From contig NZ_DJKE01000006.1 in NCBI RefSeq assembly GCF_002434505.1, positions 152,951 through 216,950 on the forward strand: 64,000 nucleotides of DNA. Direction: 5' to 3'. A program made the translations under genes and the position numbers. The notes below the pieces were generated by a model. That model did not search any database. It was not told where the DNA came from and saw nothing but the letters and a program-made list of their open reading frames with translations. The DNA is from Brevundimonas sp. UBA6550. Its GTDB lineage: Bacteria > Pseudomonadota > Alphaproteobacteria > Caulobacterales > Caulobacteraceae. Shown here one piece after another: positions 1 through 7,906 of the stretch. Position 1 is the stretch's first letter, and every line of letters begins with the position of its first letter.

Positions 1-608
1 CCCAGCACGGCCCCTTCGTAACGCGCCCACCGCTCCAGCCGCAGGATGGAGGCGCCGGCGCTGGCCAGGGCCGTGAACACCGCCATGCCGGCGACCGTCC
101 CGATCGCGAACATCACCGTCAGCATCGCCAGGGCGCCGATCCCCGCCGAAGCCGAGGACAGATAGATGGGCAGCAGCACCTCGCCCGGCGACACCGCCAT
201 CATGGCCACCAGTCCCAGGAAGGCGGCCTTGTCCGACACGGCCGGATCGGGCGTCTCCAGCGCCGGGCCGCCTGCCAGGGCCGGACGCCGCAGGGCCGAA
301 CGCGCCAGATAGAAGGCCCCGAATAGGAACAGCAGCACCGCCGCCAGGTGCGGCAACACCCCCTCGATCCATTGGTCCAGCGCCAGGCCCGCCGCCACGA
401 TCAGGCCGCCGACCACCGCCGTCGTGGCGATATGGGCTAGGCCCGCCGCCGTCACCGCCAGCAGGATGCGGTGCGGCCGCCAGCCCTGCGCCCGTCCGAC
501 CAGGGTGAAGGGCAGCCAGTGGGTCGGCAGGGCGGCGTGCAGAAAGGCCGCCACGAAGCCGCCCCCCAGCAGGGACAAGAGCACGGACTGTTCGGCGCCG
601 GGGGACAT
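1..608 (-). CDS. Multi-pass membrane protein, partial (C-terminus beyond the window)
   Basis: About 202 residues are visible and the frame is still open at position 1. The start is the ATG at 606-608, which follows a 51-bp gap after the end of lysA. The visible part is mostly hydrophobic, with about five or six membrane segments. An early HAALPTHWLPF motif and a later SPGEVLLPIYLSSAS segment recall polytopic metal or sulfite exporters (NicO/RcnA, HupE or TauE-like), but I cannot assign the family firmly. The Zur-like palindrome just upstream suggests a link to zinc or another transition metal. That link is inference from the site, not from the protein. Confidence 0.7.
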   Translation of the reverse strand, partial: MSPGAEQSVLLSLLGGGFVAAFLHAALPTHWLPFTLVGRAQGWRPHRILLAVTAAGLAHIATTAVVGGLIVAAGLALDQWIEGVLPHLAAVLLFLFGAFYLARSALRRPALAGGPALETPDPAVSDKAAFLGLVAMMAVSPGEVLLPIYLSSASAGIGALAMLTVMFAIGTVAGMAVFTALASAGASILRLERWARYEGAVL

Positions 609-624
609 GAGCCGGCCTATAGCG

Positions 625-639
625 TGTTACTTTATAACA
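625..639 (-). promoter_or_regulatory. Zur-like operator palindrome
   Basis: A 15-bp palindrome, TGTTACTTTATAACA, has perfect 5-bp arms (TGTTA/TAACA). It lies 17-31 bp upstream of the ATG of the membrane protein that runs off the left edge. It fits the known proteobacterial Zur box shape (TGTTATAnTATAACA) at most positions and contains a TATAAA-like -10 on the minus strand. A protein bound there would block transcription. A Zur protein is encoded later in this window. Confidence 0.55.
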
Positions 640-659
640 GTCGAGCGGAATTCGACTCT

Positions 660-1934
660 TTACAGCCAGTCGGCGAACGGCTCGCGATCCAGCATCTCTT
701 CATAGGTGGGGCGCGGGCGGATCACGGCCCATTGATCCCCGTCCACCAGCACCTCGGGGATCAGCGGCCGGCTGTTGTATTCGCTGGCCATGACCGCGCC
801 ATAGGCCCCCGCCCCGGTGAAGACCACCAGATCCTCGGCCTCCAGCGGCGCCAGGTCGCGGTCGCGCGCGAAGGTGTCGCCCGTCTCGCACACCGGCCCC
901 ACGACGTCATAGGCCAGGGCCTTGCCGCCGCGCGGCGCCACCGGGCGGATGTCGTGGAAGGCGTCATAGAGGGCCGGCCGCATCAGGTCGTTCATCGCCG
1001 CGTCCAGCACCAGGAACCGGCGCCCGTCCGAACGTTCGTTGACCTGGATCACCTGGCTCAGCAACACCCCGGCGTTGGCGGCCAGCAGCCGGCCCGGCTC
1101 GAACGCCGCCTCGACGTCCAGCCCGTTCAGCACCCGCGCGGCCATGGCGACGTAATGGGCCGGCGACGGCGGCTCGACGCCGCCCGAATAGGGCACGCCC
1201 AGCCCGCCGCCCAGGTCCAGCCGCGTCACCGCATGACCCTGGCCGCGCAGAGCGCGCGTCATCTCCGCCAAAACGGTGAAGGCGGCCTCCAGCGGGGCCA
1301 GGTCGGTGATCTGGCTGCCGATATGACAGGCCAGACCGACCGGCTTGACATGGGGCGAGGCCGACGCCTGGGCGTACAGGTCCATCGCCTCCGCGACCGG
1401 CACGCCGAACTTGTCGCCCTTGCCGCCGGTCGTGATCTTGGCGTGACCGCCCGCCCCCACATTGGGATTGACCCGGATGGCGATGGCCGGCGCCGCATCC
1501 ATCATCGCCGCGACGGCGATCAGCCGGTCCAGCTCGGCGCCGGATTCGACATTGATCTGACGCACCCCGACGCTGATGGCGAAGGCCATTTCGACGTCGG
1601 TCTTGCCCACGCCGGAAAAGATGATCCGGTCGGCCGGCACGCCCGCCGCCAGCGCGCGCCGGATCTCGCCCTCGGACACGGTGTCGGCGCCGGACCCCAG
1701 TTTCGCCAGGGTGGCCAGGACCGAAAGGTTGGAGTTGGCCTTGACCGCAAAGGCGATCAGGGCCTCGCCCAGCGCGTCGCGATGCGCGTCGGCGGCGGCG
1801 CGCAGCAGGCCGTAATGCCGCTTCAGCGTCGCGGTCGAATAGACATAGGCGGGCGTGCCCACCTCGTCGGCGATCAACTCCAGCGGCACGCCCTCGGCAT
1901 GCAGGGCGCCGTCCTTCAGGTCGAAATGGTGCAA
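660..1934 (-). CDS. lysA: Diaminopimelate decarboxylase
   Basis: A PLP enzyme of fold type III that decarboxylates meso-diaminopimelate to L-lysine, the last step of lysine synthesis. Length is 424 residues, normal for the family. The PLP lysine is in AFAVKANSNLSVL (about K65). The later VCETGD segment (near residue 345) and GAYGAVMASEYN carry the substrate-site residues. The start is a TTG at 1932-1934, three bases after the stop of the small lipoprotein gene and without a clear ribosome site of its own. Translation is therefore probably coupled to the upstream genes in an argH-lipoprotein-lysA operon. Confidence 0.96.
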   Translation of the reverse strand: MHHFDLKDGALHAEGVPLELIADEVGTPAYVYSTATLKRHYGLLRAAADAHRDALGEALIAFAVKANSNLSVLATLAKLGSGADTVSEGEIRRALAAGVPADRIIFSGVGKTDVEMAFAISVGVRQINVESGAELDRLIAVAAMMDAAPAIAIRVNPNVGAGGHAKITTGGKGDKFGVPVAEAMDLYAQASASPHVKPVGLACHIGSQITDLAPLEAAFTVLAEMTRALRGQGHAVTRLDLGGGLGVPYSGGVEPPSPAHYVAMAARVLNGLDVEAAFEPGRLLAANAGVLLSQVIQVNERSDGRRFLVLDAAMNDLMRPALYDAFHDIRPVAPRGGKALAYDVVGPVCETGDTFARDRDLAPLEAEDLVVFTGAGAYGAVMASEYNSRPLIPEVLVDGDQWAVIRPRPTYEEMLDREPFADWL

Positions 1935-1937
1935 GGT

Positions 1938-2168
1938 CTATCGCGGATCGTTCTGGGCGGCGCCGGCGCCGATGGGATTGGAGGGCCCGCCGTCGATCGG
2001 CACGCTGCTGGACGGACGGTTCATCGTCGCCGGCTCGGGCAGATGCGGCGCGCGGCTGTCGCGCGGCGCGCGTTCGGTCTGGCGCACCGGCGATTCCAGA
2101 TCGGCCATGCGGCCGCAGGCGGCGGTCAGAAGGGCGAGCGCGCCCGCGAGGATCAGGGTCTTTTTCAC
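1938..2168 (-). CDS. Small LptM-like lipoprotein between argH and lysA
   Basis: A 76-residue protein starting at the GTG at 2166-2168. It has a short charged N-terminus (VKK), a hydrophobic stretch and a LTAACG lipobox, so the cysteine near residue 19 should be lipidated. The rest is a proline-rich, polar tail without a fold I can name. The start overlaps the argH stop by four bases (GTGA) and the stop lies three bases before lysA, so the three genes are co-translated. Short lipoproteins at this position are common in Proteobacteria. The E. coli one near dapF (YifL/LptM) assists LPS-transport assembly, and whether this is its counterpart is inference. Confidence 0.8.
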   Translation of the reverse strand: MKKTLILAGALALLTAACGRMADLESPVRQTERAPRDSRAPHLPEPATMNRPSSSVPIDGGPSNPIGAGAAQNDPR

Positions 2169-3604
2169 AGGCGATCTCTCCAGTCGGCGATACGCGCACG
2201 GACCTGTTCCGGCGCGGTTCCCCCATAGCTCTGACGACTTTCGCACGAAGCCTGGGCGGTCAGCACCTTGTAAACCGCTTCGGTGATCCCCGGCTCCAGT
2301 TTCTGCATCTCTTCCAGCGGCAGTTGCGCCAGATCCACGCCCAGCCCCTCGGCCCGCTTCACCGCAGCGCCCGTGACATGGTGGGCCTTGCGGAACGGCA
2401 GGTTCAGTTCGCGCACCAGCCAGTCGGCCAGATCCGTGGCGGTCGAGAAGCCTGCCCCGGCGGCCGCGGCCATACGCTCTGTGTTGGGACGCAGCGCCGC
2501 GACCATGGCGGTCATGGCGTTCAGGGCCATGTCCAGGGCGTCGAAAGCCTCGAACACCGGCGGCTTGTCCTCCTGCATGTCCTTGGAATAGGCCAGCGGC
2601 AGGCCCTTCATCACGGTGGACAGGGCGACCAGCGAACCCATGATCCGGCCGGTCTTGGCCCGCACCAGTTCGGAGGCGTCGGGATTGCGCTTCTGCGGCA
2701 TGATCGAAGAGCCGGTGGTCAGATCGTCGGGCAGCGTGGCGAAACCGAACATCGGCGTCATCCAGACCACGATCTCCTCGGCCAGACGCGACAGATGCCC
2801 CGCCGTGATCGAGGCGGCGGCCAGGCTTTCCAGCGCGAAATCGCGGTCCGACACGGCGTCCAGGCTGTTGGCCATCGGGCGCTCGAAGCCCAGGTCCCGC
2901 GCCGTCATGTGGCGGTCGATGGGGAAGGGCGAACCGGCCAGCGCCGCCGCGCCCAGCGGGCTTTCGTTCATGCGGGCGCGGGCGTCGGCGAACCGACCGG
3001 CGTCGCGCCCGAACATCTCGACATAGGCCATCAGATGGTGGCCCAGCGTCACCGGCTGGGCGGTCTGAAGATGGGTGAAGCCCGGCATCAGGTCGCCCGC
3101 GTGTTGTTCAGCCCGGTTCAACAGGGCGGCCTGCAAGGCCTTCAACTGGGCGACGGAGCGGTCGCAGGCATCGCGGACCCACAGGCGGAAGTCCAGCGCC
3201 ACCTGGTCGTTGCGGCTGCGCGCCGTGTGCAGACGGCCCGAGGGTTCGCCGATCAGCTCGTTCAGCCGCGCCTCCACATTCATGTGGATGTCCTCGAACT
3301 GGTCGCGGAAGGGGAAGGTCCCGTCCACCATCTCGGATTCGATGGCGTCCAGCCCGCCCAGGATGGCGTCGGCGTCGGCCTGTTGGATGATTCCCTGCTT
3401 GGCCAGCATTCGGCAGTGGGCGCGCGAACCGGCCAGATCCTGACGCCACAGACGCTGATCCACGCCGATGGAGACGTTGATCGCCTGCATGATCTCGGCC
3501 GGGCGCGACGAAAAGCGTCCGCCCCACATGTCTTGACCCGCCGGCTTCACCGGCGCAGTCGAACCGGCGGATGACGTGGCGTCGGCAGGAGTGGATTGGG
3601 TCAT
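2165..3604 (-). CDS. argH: Argininosuccinate lyase
   Basis: Splits argininosuccinate into arginine and fumarate, the last step of arginine synthesis, in the cytosol as a homotetramer. Length is 479 residues from the ATG at 3602-3604. The fumarase/aspartase superfamily signature [12 protein letters not shown] is present, with the catalytic serine in its flexible loop, as is [12 protein letters not shown] near residue 130. About 20 N-terminal residues rich in Ala, Ser and Pro precede the conserved WGGRFS start of the fold. Longer in-frame extensions exist but run into tlpA on the other strand. The start codon overlaps the tlpA start on the opposite strand by two bases. Confidence 0.96.
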   Translation of the reverse strand: MTQSTPADATSSAGSTAPVKPAGQDMWGGRFSSRPAEIMQAINVSIGVDQRLWRQDLAGSRAHCRMLAKQGIIQQADADAILGGLDAIESEMVDGTFPFRDQFEDIHMNVEARLNELIGEPSGRLHTARSRNDQVALDFRLWVRDACDRSVAQLKALQAALLNRAEQHAGDLMPGFTHLQTAQPVTLGHHLMAYVEMFGRDAGRFADARARMNESPLGAAALAGSPFPIDRHMTARDLGFERPMANSLDAVSDRDFALESLAAASITAGHLSRLAEEIVVWMTPMFGFATLPDDLTTGSSIMPQKRNPDASELVRAKTGRIMGSLVALSTVMKGLPLAYSKDMQEDKPPVFEAFDALDMALNAMTAMVAALRPNTERMAAAAGAGFSTATDLADWLVRELNLPFRKAHHVTGAAVKRAEGLGVDLAQLPLEEMQKLEPGITEAVYKVLTAQASCESRQSYGGTAPEQVRARIADWRDRL

Positions 3605-4262
3605 GAGCGGCTCTAGAAAGGCGATCTGGGCGATAATCGGCGCGGTCGTGGTGGTCAGCACCATCGCCGGCGCCGGCGGCATGGCGATGTCGCTATACGC
3701 CAATCATCGCCAGGACGCGCAAGTGCAAGAGGCCGCAAACGCCAATGCGGCCCCGAAAAGCGACCTGGCGCGCTTCGCCGTCGGCTCGCTTTCCACCCTG
3801 TCCACCCCGACCGACCACGCCCCGGCGCCCGAATACGCCTTTCGCGACCGCACCGGCACGGCCGCCCGCTTCTCGGCCTTTCACGGCAAGGTGGTGGTGG
3901 TGAACCTGTGGGCCATGTGGTGCGCGCCGTGCAAGGCCGAGATGCCGACGCTCCAGGCGCTGGCCAAAGCCTATGCGGCCAACGAGGATCTGGTGGTCCT
4001 GCCGATCAACGTCGACGCCACGCCGGACGCGGCGGCCGAGGCCAGACGCTTCCTCGACGACCACGCGCCTCTGCCCTTCTACAGCGACGCCCAATTCCAG
4101 CTGCCGTTCGAGTTTCCCGGCAAGGGCGCCATGCCCCAGACCATCCTGCTCGACCGCGAGGGCCGCATCCGCGCCGTCAAGACGGGCGAGGCCGACTGGT
4201 CCGGCCCGGAGGCCCGCGCCCTGATCGACGCCCTGCTGGCGGAAGGCCCCAAGCCGCAATAA
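3603..4262 (+). CDS. tlpA: TlpA-like membrane-anchored thiol:disulfide reductase
   Basis: A 219-residue protein with one N-terminal membrane anchor (residues about 6-28) and a periplasmic thioredoxin-fold domain. The redox centre is [16 protein letters not shown], a WCxPC motif of the TlpA/ResA/CcmG class, with the usual cis-proline region at [16 protein letters not shown]. Proteins of this class keep cytochrome c or cytochrome oxidase copper-site cysteines reduced. The exact partner cannot be told here. The start is the ATG at 3603, preceded by AGGAG, and it overlaps the argH start codon on the other strand. Confidence 0.88.
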   Translation: MSGSRKAIWAIIGAVVVVSTIAGAGGMAMSLYANHRQDAQVQEAANANAAPKSDLARFAVGSLSTLSTPTDHAPAPEYAFRDRTGTAARFSAFHGKVVVVNLWAMWCAPCKAEMPTLQALAKAYAANEDLVVLPINVDATPDAAAEARRFLDDHAPLPFYSDAQFQLPFEFPGKGAMPQTILLDREGRIRAVKTGEADWSGPEARALIDALLAEGPKPQ

Positions 4263-4286
4263 GGCCCGCCGCCCGACCGGGCAGGA

Positions 4287-4595
4287 TCAGTTCTTGGCCG
4301 GAACCCGCGTGTCGGTCGCCGGGTCGATGGCGCCGGGCTTGCCCTCGGCCGCGGCCTGCGCCTGCTCGTTCTCCAGCTTGTCGGCGACCTTGCCCGCCCC
4401 CGTCTCAACCGCCTGAGCGGCCTTCATCGCCCCGCCCTCGATCACCTCGCCGGCCTGGGAGGCAGCGCTGGCGGTCTTGTCGGCGGCCGTCTCGGCATGA
4501 ACCTCGGCCTTGTCCTGCTCGGCCTGGGTGCAGGCGGCAGCGCCCAACGTCAGAACGGCGGCGGCCGCCATCAGGGCTGTGGTGCGGATCGTCAC
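4287..4595 (-). CDS. Small Ala/Glu-rich lipoprotein
   Basis: A 102-residue protein with a signal peptide and a LGAAACTQ lipobox, so the mature lipoprotein starts at Cys22. The mature part is a hydrophilic, probably helical chain rich in Ala, Glu, Lys and Thr (KTASAASQAGEVIEGG, then KAAQAVETGAGKVADKLE). It resembles the amphipathic repeats of entericidin- or LEA-like stress proteins, but no domain can be named. It ends 24 bp from tlpA, convergently. A near-match to a sigma-EcfG promoter (GCAAC-N16-CGTT, minus strand, 4632-4656) lies just upstream. Confidence 0.75.
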   Translation of the reverse strand: MTIRTTALMAAAAVLTLGAAACTQAEQDKAEVHAETAADKTASAASQAGEVIEGGAMKAAQAVETGAGKVADKLENEQAQAAAEGKPGAIDPATDTRVPAKN

Positions 4596-4666
4596 GGCGT
4601 CTCTCCAGTCAAGGTTGAAAGCTCGACCGTAAACGCAGGATGGCGGCGCGGGTTGCAGCGAAAAAG

Positions 4667-4743
4667 TGGTGACTGGAGGCGGGATCGAACCGCCGACCTG
4701 TGGGTTATGAATCCACCGCTCTAACCATCTGAGCTACCCAGTC
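4667..4743 (-). tRNA. tRNA-Met (anticodon CAT), elongator type
   Basis: A 77-nt cloverleaf including an encoded CCA. The acceptor stem GACTGGG/TCCAGTC pairs fully (one G-T). The D stem is GCTC/GAGC, the anticodon loop TTCATAA, and the T arm GGCGG-TTCGATC-CCGCC. The discriminator is A73. A paired G1-C72 rules out the initiator type. Base pair 31-39 is an A-C mismatch, which does not break the fold. A CAT anticodon could in principle be tRNA-Ile2 (lysidine-modified), but the body looks more like elongator Met. A run of five T on the coding strand follows the CCA. Confidence 0.93.
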
Positions 4744-4879
4744 CCGGGCGTCGCGGGGCCGGGGCCAGCCGCGAAGGAGGCGTGCCTATATCGCCGTCGG
4801 GCGTCGTGTTCAAGTCGTCTTGGGCCAGATCGTGCGGCGCCGGATCGTGCGGCGATAGAGCGCATGACTGCCGCCGACC

Positions 4880-4905
4880 GGAACGGTAACGCTGGAGCGG
4901 CCGTT
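4880..4905 (+). promoter_or_regulatory. Sigma-EcfG (SigT) type promoter, GGAAC-N17-CGTT
   Basis: GGAAC at 4880-4884 and CGTT at 4902-4905 are separated by 17 bp, matching the known alphaproteobacterial general-stress sigma consensus. It lies 39 bp before the ATG at 4945 of the sugar dehydrogenase lipoprotein. This supports that start over an in-frame ATG at 4864, which would sit upstream of the promoter. Confidence 0.6.
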
Positions 4906-4944
4906 TTCGACCGATACGTCCCACGCCTTTTCGGAGCCTGCGCC

Positions 4945-6186
4945 ATGCGCCTGATCGTCGCCGCCGCGTCCACCTCCCTGCTCGTCCTCGCGGCCGCCTG
5001 CGGGGCCAGCGGCGAAAGCGCGTCATCGGCGCCTCAGGCCCGGGCCGGCGCGCCGCTGGAGACGCGGCCAGCCAACAATCCCGACCAGCGACCGGCCTTC
5101 GACGGTCAGACCCGCGCGCCGGGCGTCAAGAGCGAACAGGCCATGAGCCACACCGTCGTCGCCTCGGGCCTGGTGCATCCCTGGGGGCTCGCCGCCCTGC
5201 CGGACGGTCGCTGGCTGGTGACGGAAAAGCCCGGCCGCCTGCGCATCGTCACCGCCCAGGGTCAGGTGGGCGAACCGGTCGCGGGCCTGCCCGCCGTCGA
5301 TGCGCGCGGCCAGGGCGGCCTGCTGGACGTCATCGTCGGCCCCGACTTCGCCCAGGACCGGATGATCTACTGGAGCTACGCCGAGCCCCGCCAGGGTGGC
5401 AACGCCACCTCGGTCGCGCGCGGGCGGCTGTCGGACGACGGATCGCGGGTGGAGAATGTCCAGGTCATCTTCCGCGCCCTGCCGGTCTATGACGGCGACA
5501 AGCATTACGGCTCGTCCCTGGCCTTCGATCTCGCCGGGCATCTGTTCGTCACCCTGGGCGAGCGGTCCGACAAGCCGATGCAGCCCCAGGCCCAGGATCT
5601 GGGCTCCCACATGGGCAAGACCATTCGCATCAACGCCGACGGCTCCGTGCCCCAGGACAATCCTTTCGTCGGCCGCGCCGGGGCCCTGCCCGAGATCTGG
5701 AGCCTGGGGCACCGCAACGTCCAGGGCGTCGCCGTCCAGCCGGGAACCGGCGCCGTCTGGACCATCGAACACGGCACGCGCGGCGGCGACGAGGTGAATA
5801 TCGACAAGGCCGGCCTGAACTACGGCTGGCCCGATGCGGCTTACGGCGTCGAGTACGCGGGCGGCCGGATCAACACCGGCGCGACCCAGGCGCCGGGCAC
5901 GGAGCAGCCCGTCTATTACTGGGATCCGGTGATCGCGCCGGGCGGGGCGACCTTCTATCAGGGCGCCATGTTCCCGGGCTGGGAGGGGAACCTGCTGGTC
6001 GCGGGCCTGAAGGAAAAACACATCGCCCGTCTGGTGATCCAGAACGATCGCGTGGTCGGCGAGGAGCGCCTGCTGACCGATCTGGGCGAGCGCATCCGCG
6101 ACGTGGCGGTCGCCGCCGACGGTTCGGTCTGGGCCATCACCGACGAGCAGAACGGCAAGCTGGTCAGGCTGGCGGCGACGCAGTAG
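4945..6186 (+). CDS. PQQ-dependent sugar dehydrogenase family lipoprotein (YliI/Asd-like)
   Basis: A 413-residue protein of the soluble aldose sugar dehydrogenase / sorbosone dehydrogenase class, a six-bladed propeller that oxidises sugars using PQQ. It begins with a signal peptide and the lipobox LAAACG, so it is a periplasmic lipoprotein. Family hallmarks include HPWGLAALPDGRWLVTEKPGRL near residue 70, GGLLDVIVGPDF, SLGHRNVQGVA and GGDEVN-KAGLNYGWP. An earlier in-frame ATG at 4864 gives a poor signal sequence. Its stress-type promoter suggests induction in stationary phase or stress. The true substrate is unknown. Confidence 0.88.
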   Translation: MRLIVAAASTSLLVLAAACGASGESASSAPQARAGAPLETRPANNPDQRPAFDGQTRAPGVKSEQAMSHTVVASGLVHPWGLAALPDGRWLVTEKPGRLRIVTAQGQVGEPVAGLPAVDARGQGGLLDVIVGPDFAQDRMIYWSYAEPRQGGNATSVARGRLSDDGSRVENVQVIFRALPVYDGDKHYGSSLAFDLAGHLFVTLGERSDKPMQPQAQDLGSHMGKTIRINADGSVPQDNPFVGRAGALPEIWSLGHRNVQGVAVQPGTGAVWTIEHGTRGGDEVNIDKAGLNYGWPDAAYGVEYAGGRINTGATQAPGTEQPVYYWDPVIAPGGATFYQGAMFPGWEGNLLVAGLKEKHIARLVIQNDRVVGEERLLTDLGERIRDVAVAADGSVWAITDEQNGKLVRLAATQ

Positions 6187-6245
6187 GGTTTCATCGCCAG
6201 GGGGCGAAGTCGGGGCGCGCGCGTCCCAAAGGGAGCAACCGAGCC

Positions 6246-6470
6246 ATGCGTATGCTGATCCTCTCCACCGCCCTCGCCCTGCCGCTGCTGGCGGCCTGCG
6301 GCACGACCGGCGGGACCAACACCTATCAGCAGGAGCTGGATACGCTGGAGGCGGCCTGCACCCGCGACCAGGGCATCCTGACGCCGACCGGCCTTCAGAC
6401 GGGTCGGCCCCAGACCGAATACGCCTGCAAGATCACCGGCGGCGCGACCCGGATTCCCCGCGCCAACTAA
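6246..6470 (+). CDS. Small hypothetical lipoprotein
   Basis: A 74-residue protein with a clear signal peptide and LLAACG lipobox (Cys near residue 18). The mature part is about 56 residues with two further cysteines (EAACTRDQG and YACKITGG) that could form a disulfide. No known domain is recognised. It sits 59 bp after the sugar dehydrogenase on the same strand, with a GGGAGC ribosome site. It may be transcribed with it or separately. Confidence 0.7.
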   Translation: MRMLILSTALALPLLAACGTTGGTNTYQQELDTLEAACTRDQGILTPTGLQTGRPQTEYACKITGGATRIPRAN

Positions 6471-6568
6471 GCCTTGCGGCCGAAGCGACGTCTTCGGCCC
6501 GCCACCCTGTAATGACGGAGAAGTTTTAACCGGGGCTGCCCCTGGCAGGCCTTCACGCGGCTTATTAC

Positions 6569-6607
6569 TTGACGTTGACGTAAACGTAGGGTTTTTGACG
6601 TTCACGC
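6569..6607 (+). promoter_or_regulatory. Candidate operator upstream of fadA-fadB (repeated TGACGTT)
   Basis: An AT-richer stretch in a 213-bp gap holds three adjoining hexamers (GACGTT, GACGTA, AACGTA) from 6571, then a second TGACGTT at 6596-6602, 26 bp from the first at 6570. The first site, TTGACGTTGACGTAAACGT, resembles the MerR-family LiuR sites known before fatty-acid and branched-chain degradation genes in Proteobacteria. The regulator is not in this window. I see no confident -35/-10 pair. Confidence 0.4.
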
Positions 6608-6683
6608 TTCGAACCGCCCCTCGCCCTCCAAGCCGCGCGACATCGCGTGTCGCGCATGGGGGCCAAACATGGAGACGCCTCTC

Positions 6684-7889
6684 ATGGCCGACGCCTATAT
6701 CTACGACGCCGTCCGCACCCCGCGCGGCAAGGGCAAGAAGGACGGCTCGCTGCACGAGATCACCGGCCTCAGCCTGGCGACCCAGGTTCTGGAGGCCCTG
6801 CGCGACCGCAACGATCTGGACACCTCCAAGGTCGACGACGTCATCCTGGGCTGTGTGACCCCGGTGGGCGAACTGGGCGCCGACATCGCCCGCACGGCGG
6901 TCCTGTCGGCCGGCTGGTCGCAGGATACGGCCGGCGTTCAGGTCAACCGCTTCTGCGCCTCGGGCCTGGAAGCCGTGAACATGGCCACCGCCAAGGTGAA
7001 GTCCGGCGAGGCCGATTTCGCCGTCGGCGGCGGGGTCGAGGTCATGAGCCGCGTGCCGATGGGGTCAGACATGGGCGCCTGGCCGACCGACCCGTCCTCG
7101 GCCTTCCCGACCTATTTCGTGCCCCAGGGCGTGTCGGCGGACATGATCGCCACCAAATACGGCTTCAGCCGCGACGACGTGGACGCCTATTCGGTCGAAA
7201 GCCACAAGCGCGCCGCCAAGGCCTGGGCCGAGGGCAGGTTCAAGAACTCGGTCCTGGCGGTCAAGGACCAGCTGGGCCTGACCATCCTGGACCACGACGA
7301 GACCATTCGTCCGAACACGGACATGCAGACCCTGGGCGGCCTGAACCCCTCCTTCGCCATGATGGGCGAAATGGCCTTCGACGGCGTGATCAACCAGCGC
7401 TACCCCGAGGTCGAGCGGGTCAACCACGTCCACACGCCGGGCAATTCGTCCGGCATCGTTGATGGTTCGGCCGGCGTGCTGATCGGCTCGCTGGAAGCGG
7501 GCCAGGCCCTGGGCCTGAAGCCGCGCGCCAAGATCCTGGGCGGCGCCTCGATCGGCTCGGAGCCGTCGATCATGCTGACCGGCCCGGAATATGTGACGCG
7601 CAAGCTGCTGGGCAAGCTGGGCATGACGCCCGACGACATCGACCTGTGGGAGCTGAACGAGGCCTTCGCCGCCGTCGTCCTGTGCTATATGCAGGCCCTG
7701 AACATCGACCACGCCAAGATGAACGTGAACGGCGGCGGCATCTCGATGGGCCACCCCCTGGGCGCCACCGGCGCCATGATCACCGGCATCGCCCTGGACG
7801 AGCTGGAACGCTCGAACAAGTCGACCGCCCTGGTCACCCTGTGCATCGGCGGCGGCATGGGCACCGCCACCGTCATCGAACGCGTCTGA
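6684..7889 (+). CDS. fadA: Acetyl-CoA acyltransferase (thiolase)
   Basis: A 401-residue thiolase that cleaves 3-ketoacyl-CoA to acetyl-CoA and a shortened acyl-CoA. The nucleophilic cysteine is in [13 protein letters not shown] (near residue 90). The catalytic His is in [14 protein letters not shown] and the second Cys in [12 protein letters not shown] prefer the ATG at 6684 because GGAG at 6671-6674 is well spaced from it. An ATG at 6669 would overlap that site. It is followed after 17 bp by the fused hydratase/dehydrogenase, so the two make the usual two-subunit beta-oxidation complex, here in A-then-B order. Confidence 0.93.
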   Translation: MADAYIYDAVRTPRGKGKKDGSLHEITGLSLATQVLEALRDRNDLDTSKVDDVILGCVTPVGELGADIARTAVLSAGWSQDTAGVQVNRFCASGLEAVNMATAKVKSGEADFAVGGGVEVMSRVPMGSDMGAWPTDPSSAFPTYFVPQGVSADMIATKYGFSRDDVDAYSVESHKRAAKAWAEGRFKNSVLAVKDQLGLTILDHDETIRPNTDMQTLGGLNPSFAMMGEMAFDGVINQRYPEVERVNHVHTPGNSSGIVDGSAGVLIGSLEAGQALGLKPRAKILGGASIGSEPSIMLTGPEYVTRKLLGKLGMTPDDIDLWELNEAFAAVVLCYMQALNIDHAKMNVNGGGISMGHPLGATGAMITGIALDELERSNKSTALVTLCIGGGMGTATVIERV

Positions 7890-7906
7890 TCCGGGAGCGA
7901 ATGAAT

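Noticed and set aside
471..2228. 585-codon plus-strand frame opposite lysA
   Set aside because: lysA on the other strand has full motif support. The mirror frame has the composition of a shadow.
3605..3703. Extended N-terminus of ArgH from an upstream Met
   Set aside because: The extra 33 residues are not ArgH-like and overlap the tlpA signal anchor. The ATG at 3604 gives a normal length.
4667..4743. tRNA pseudogene, because of the A31-C39 mismatch
   Set aside because: All other stems pair, the loops have standard length and the CCA is encoded. One mismatch at the end of the anticodon stem is tolerated.
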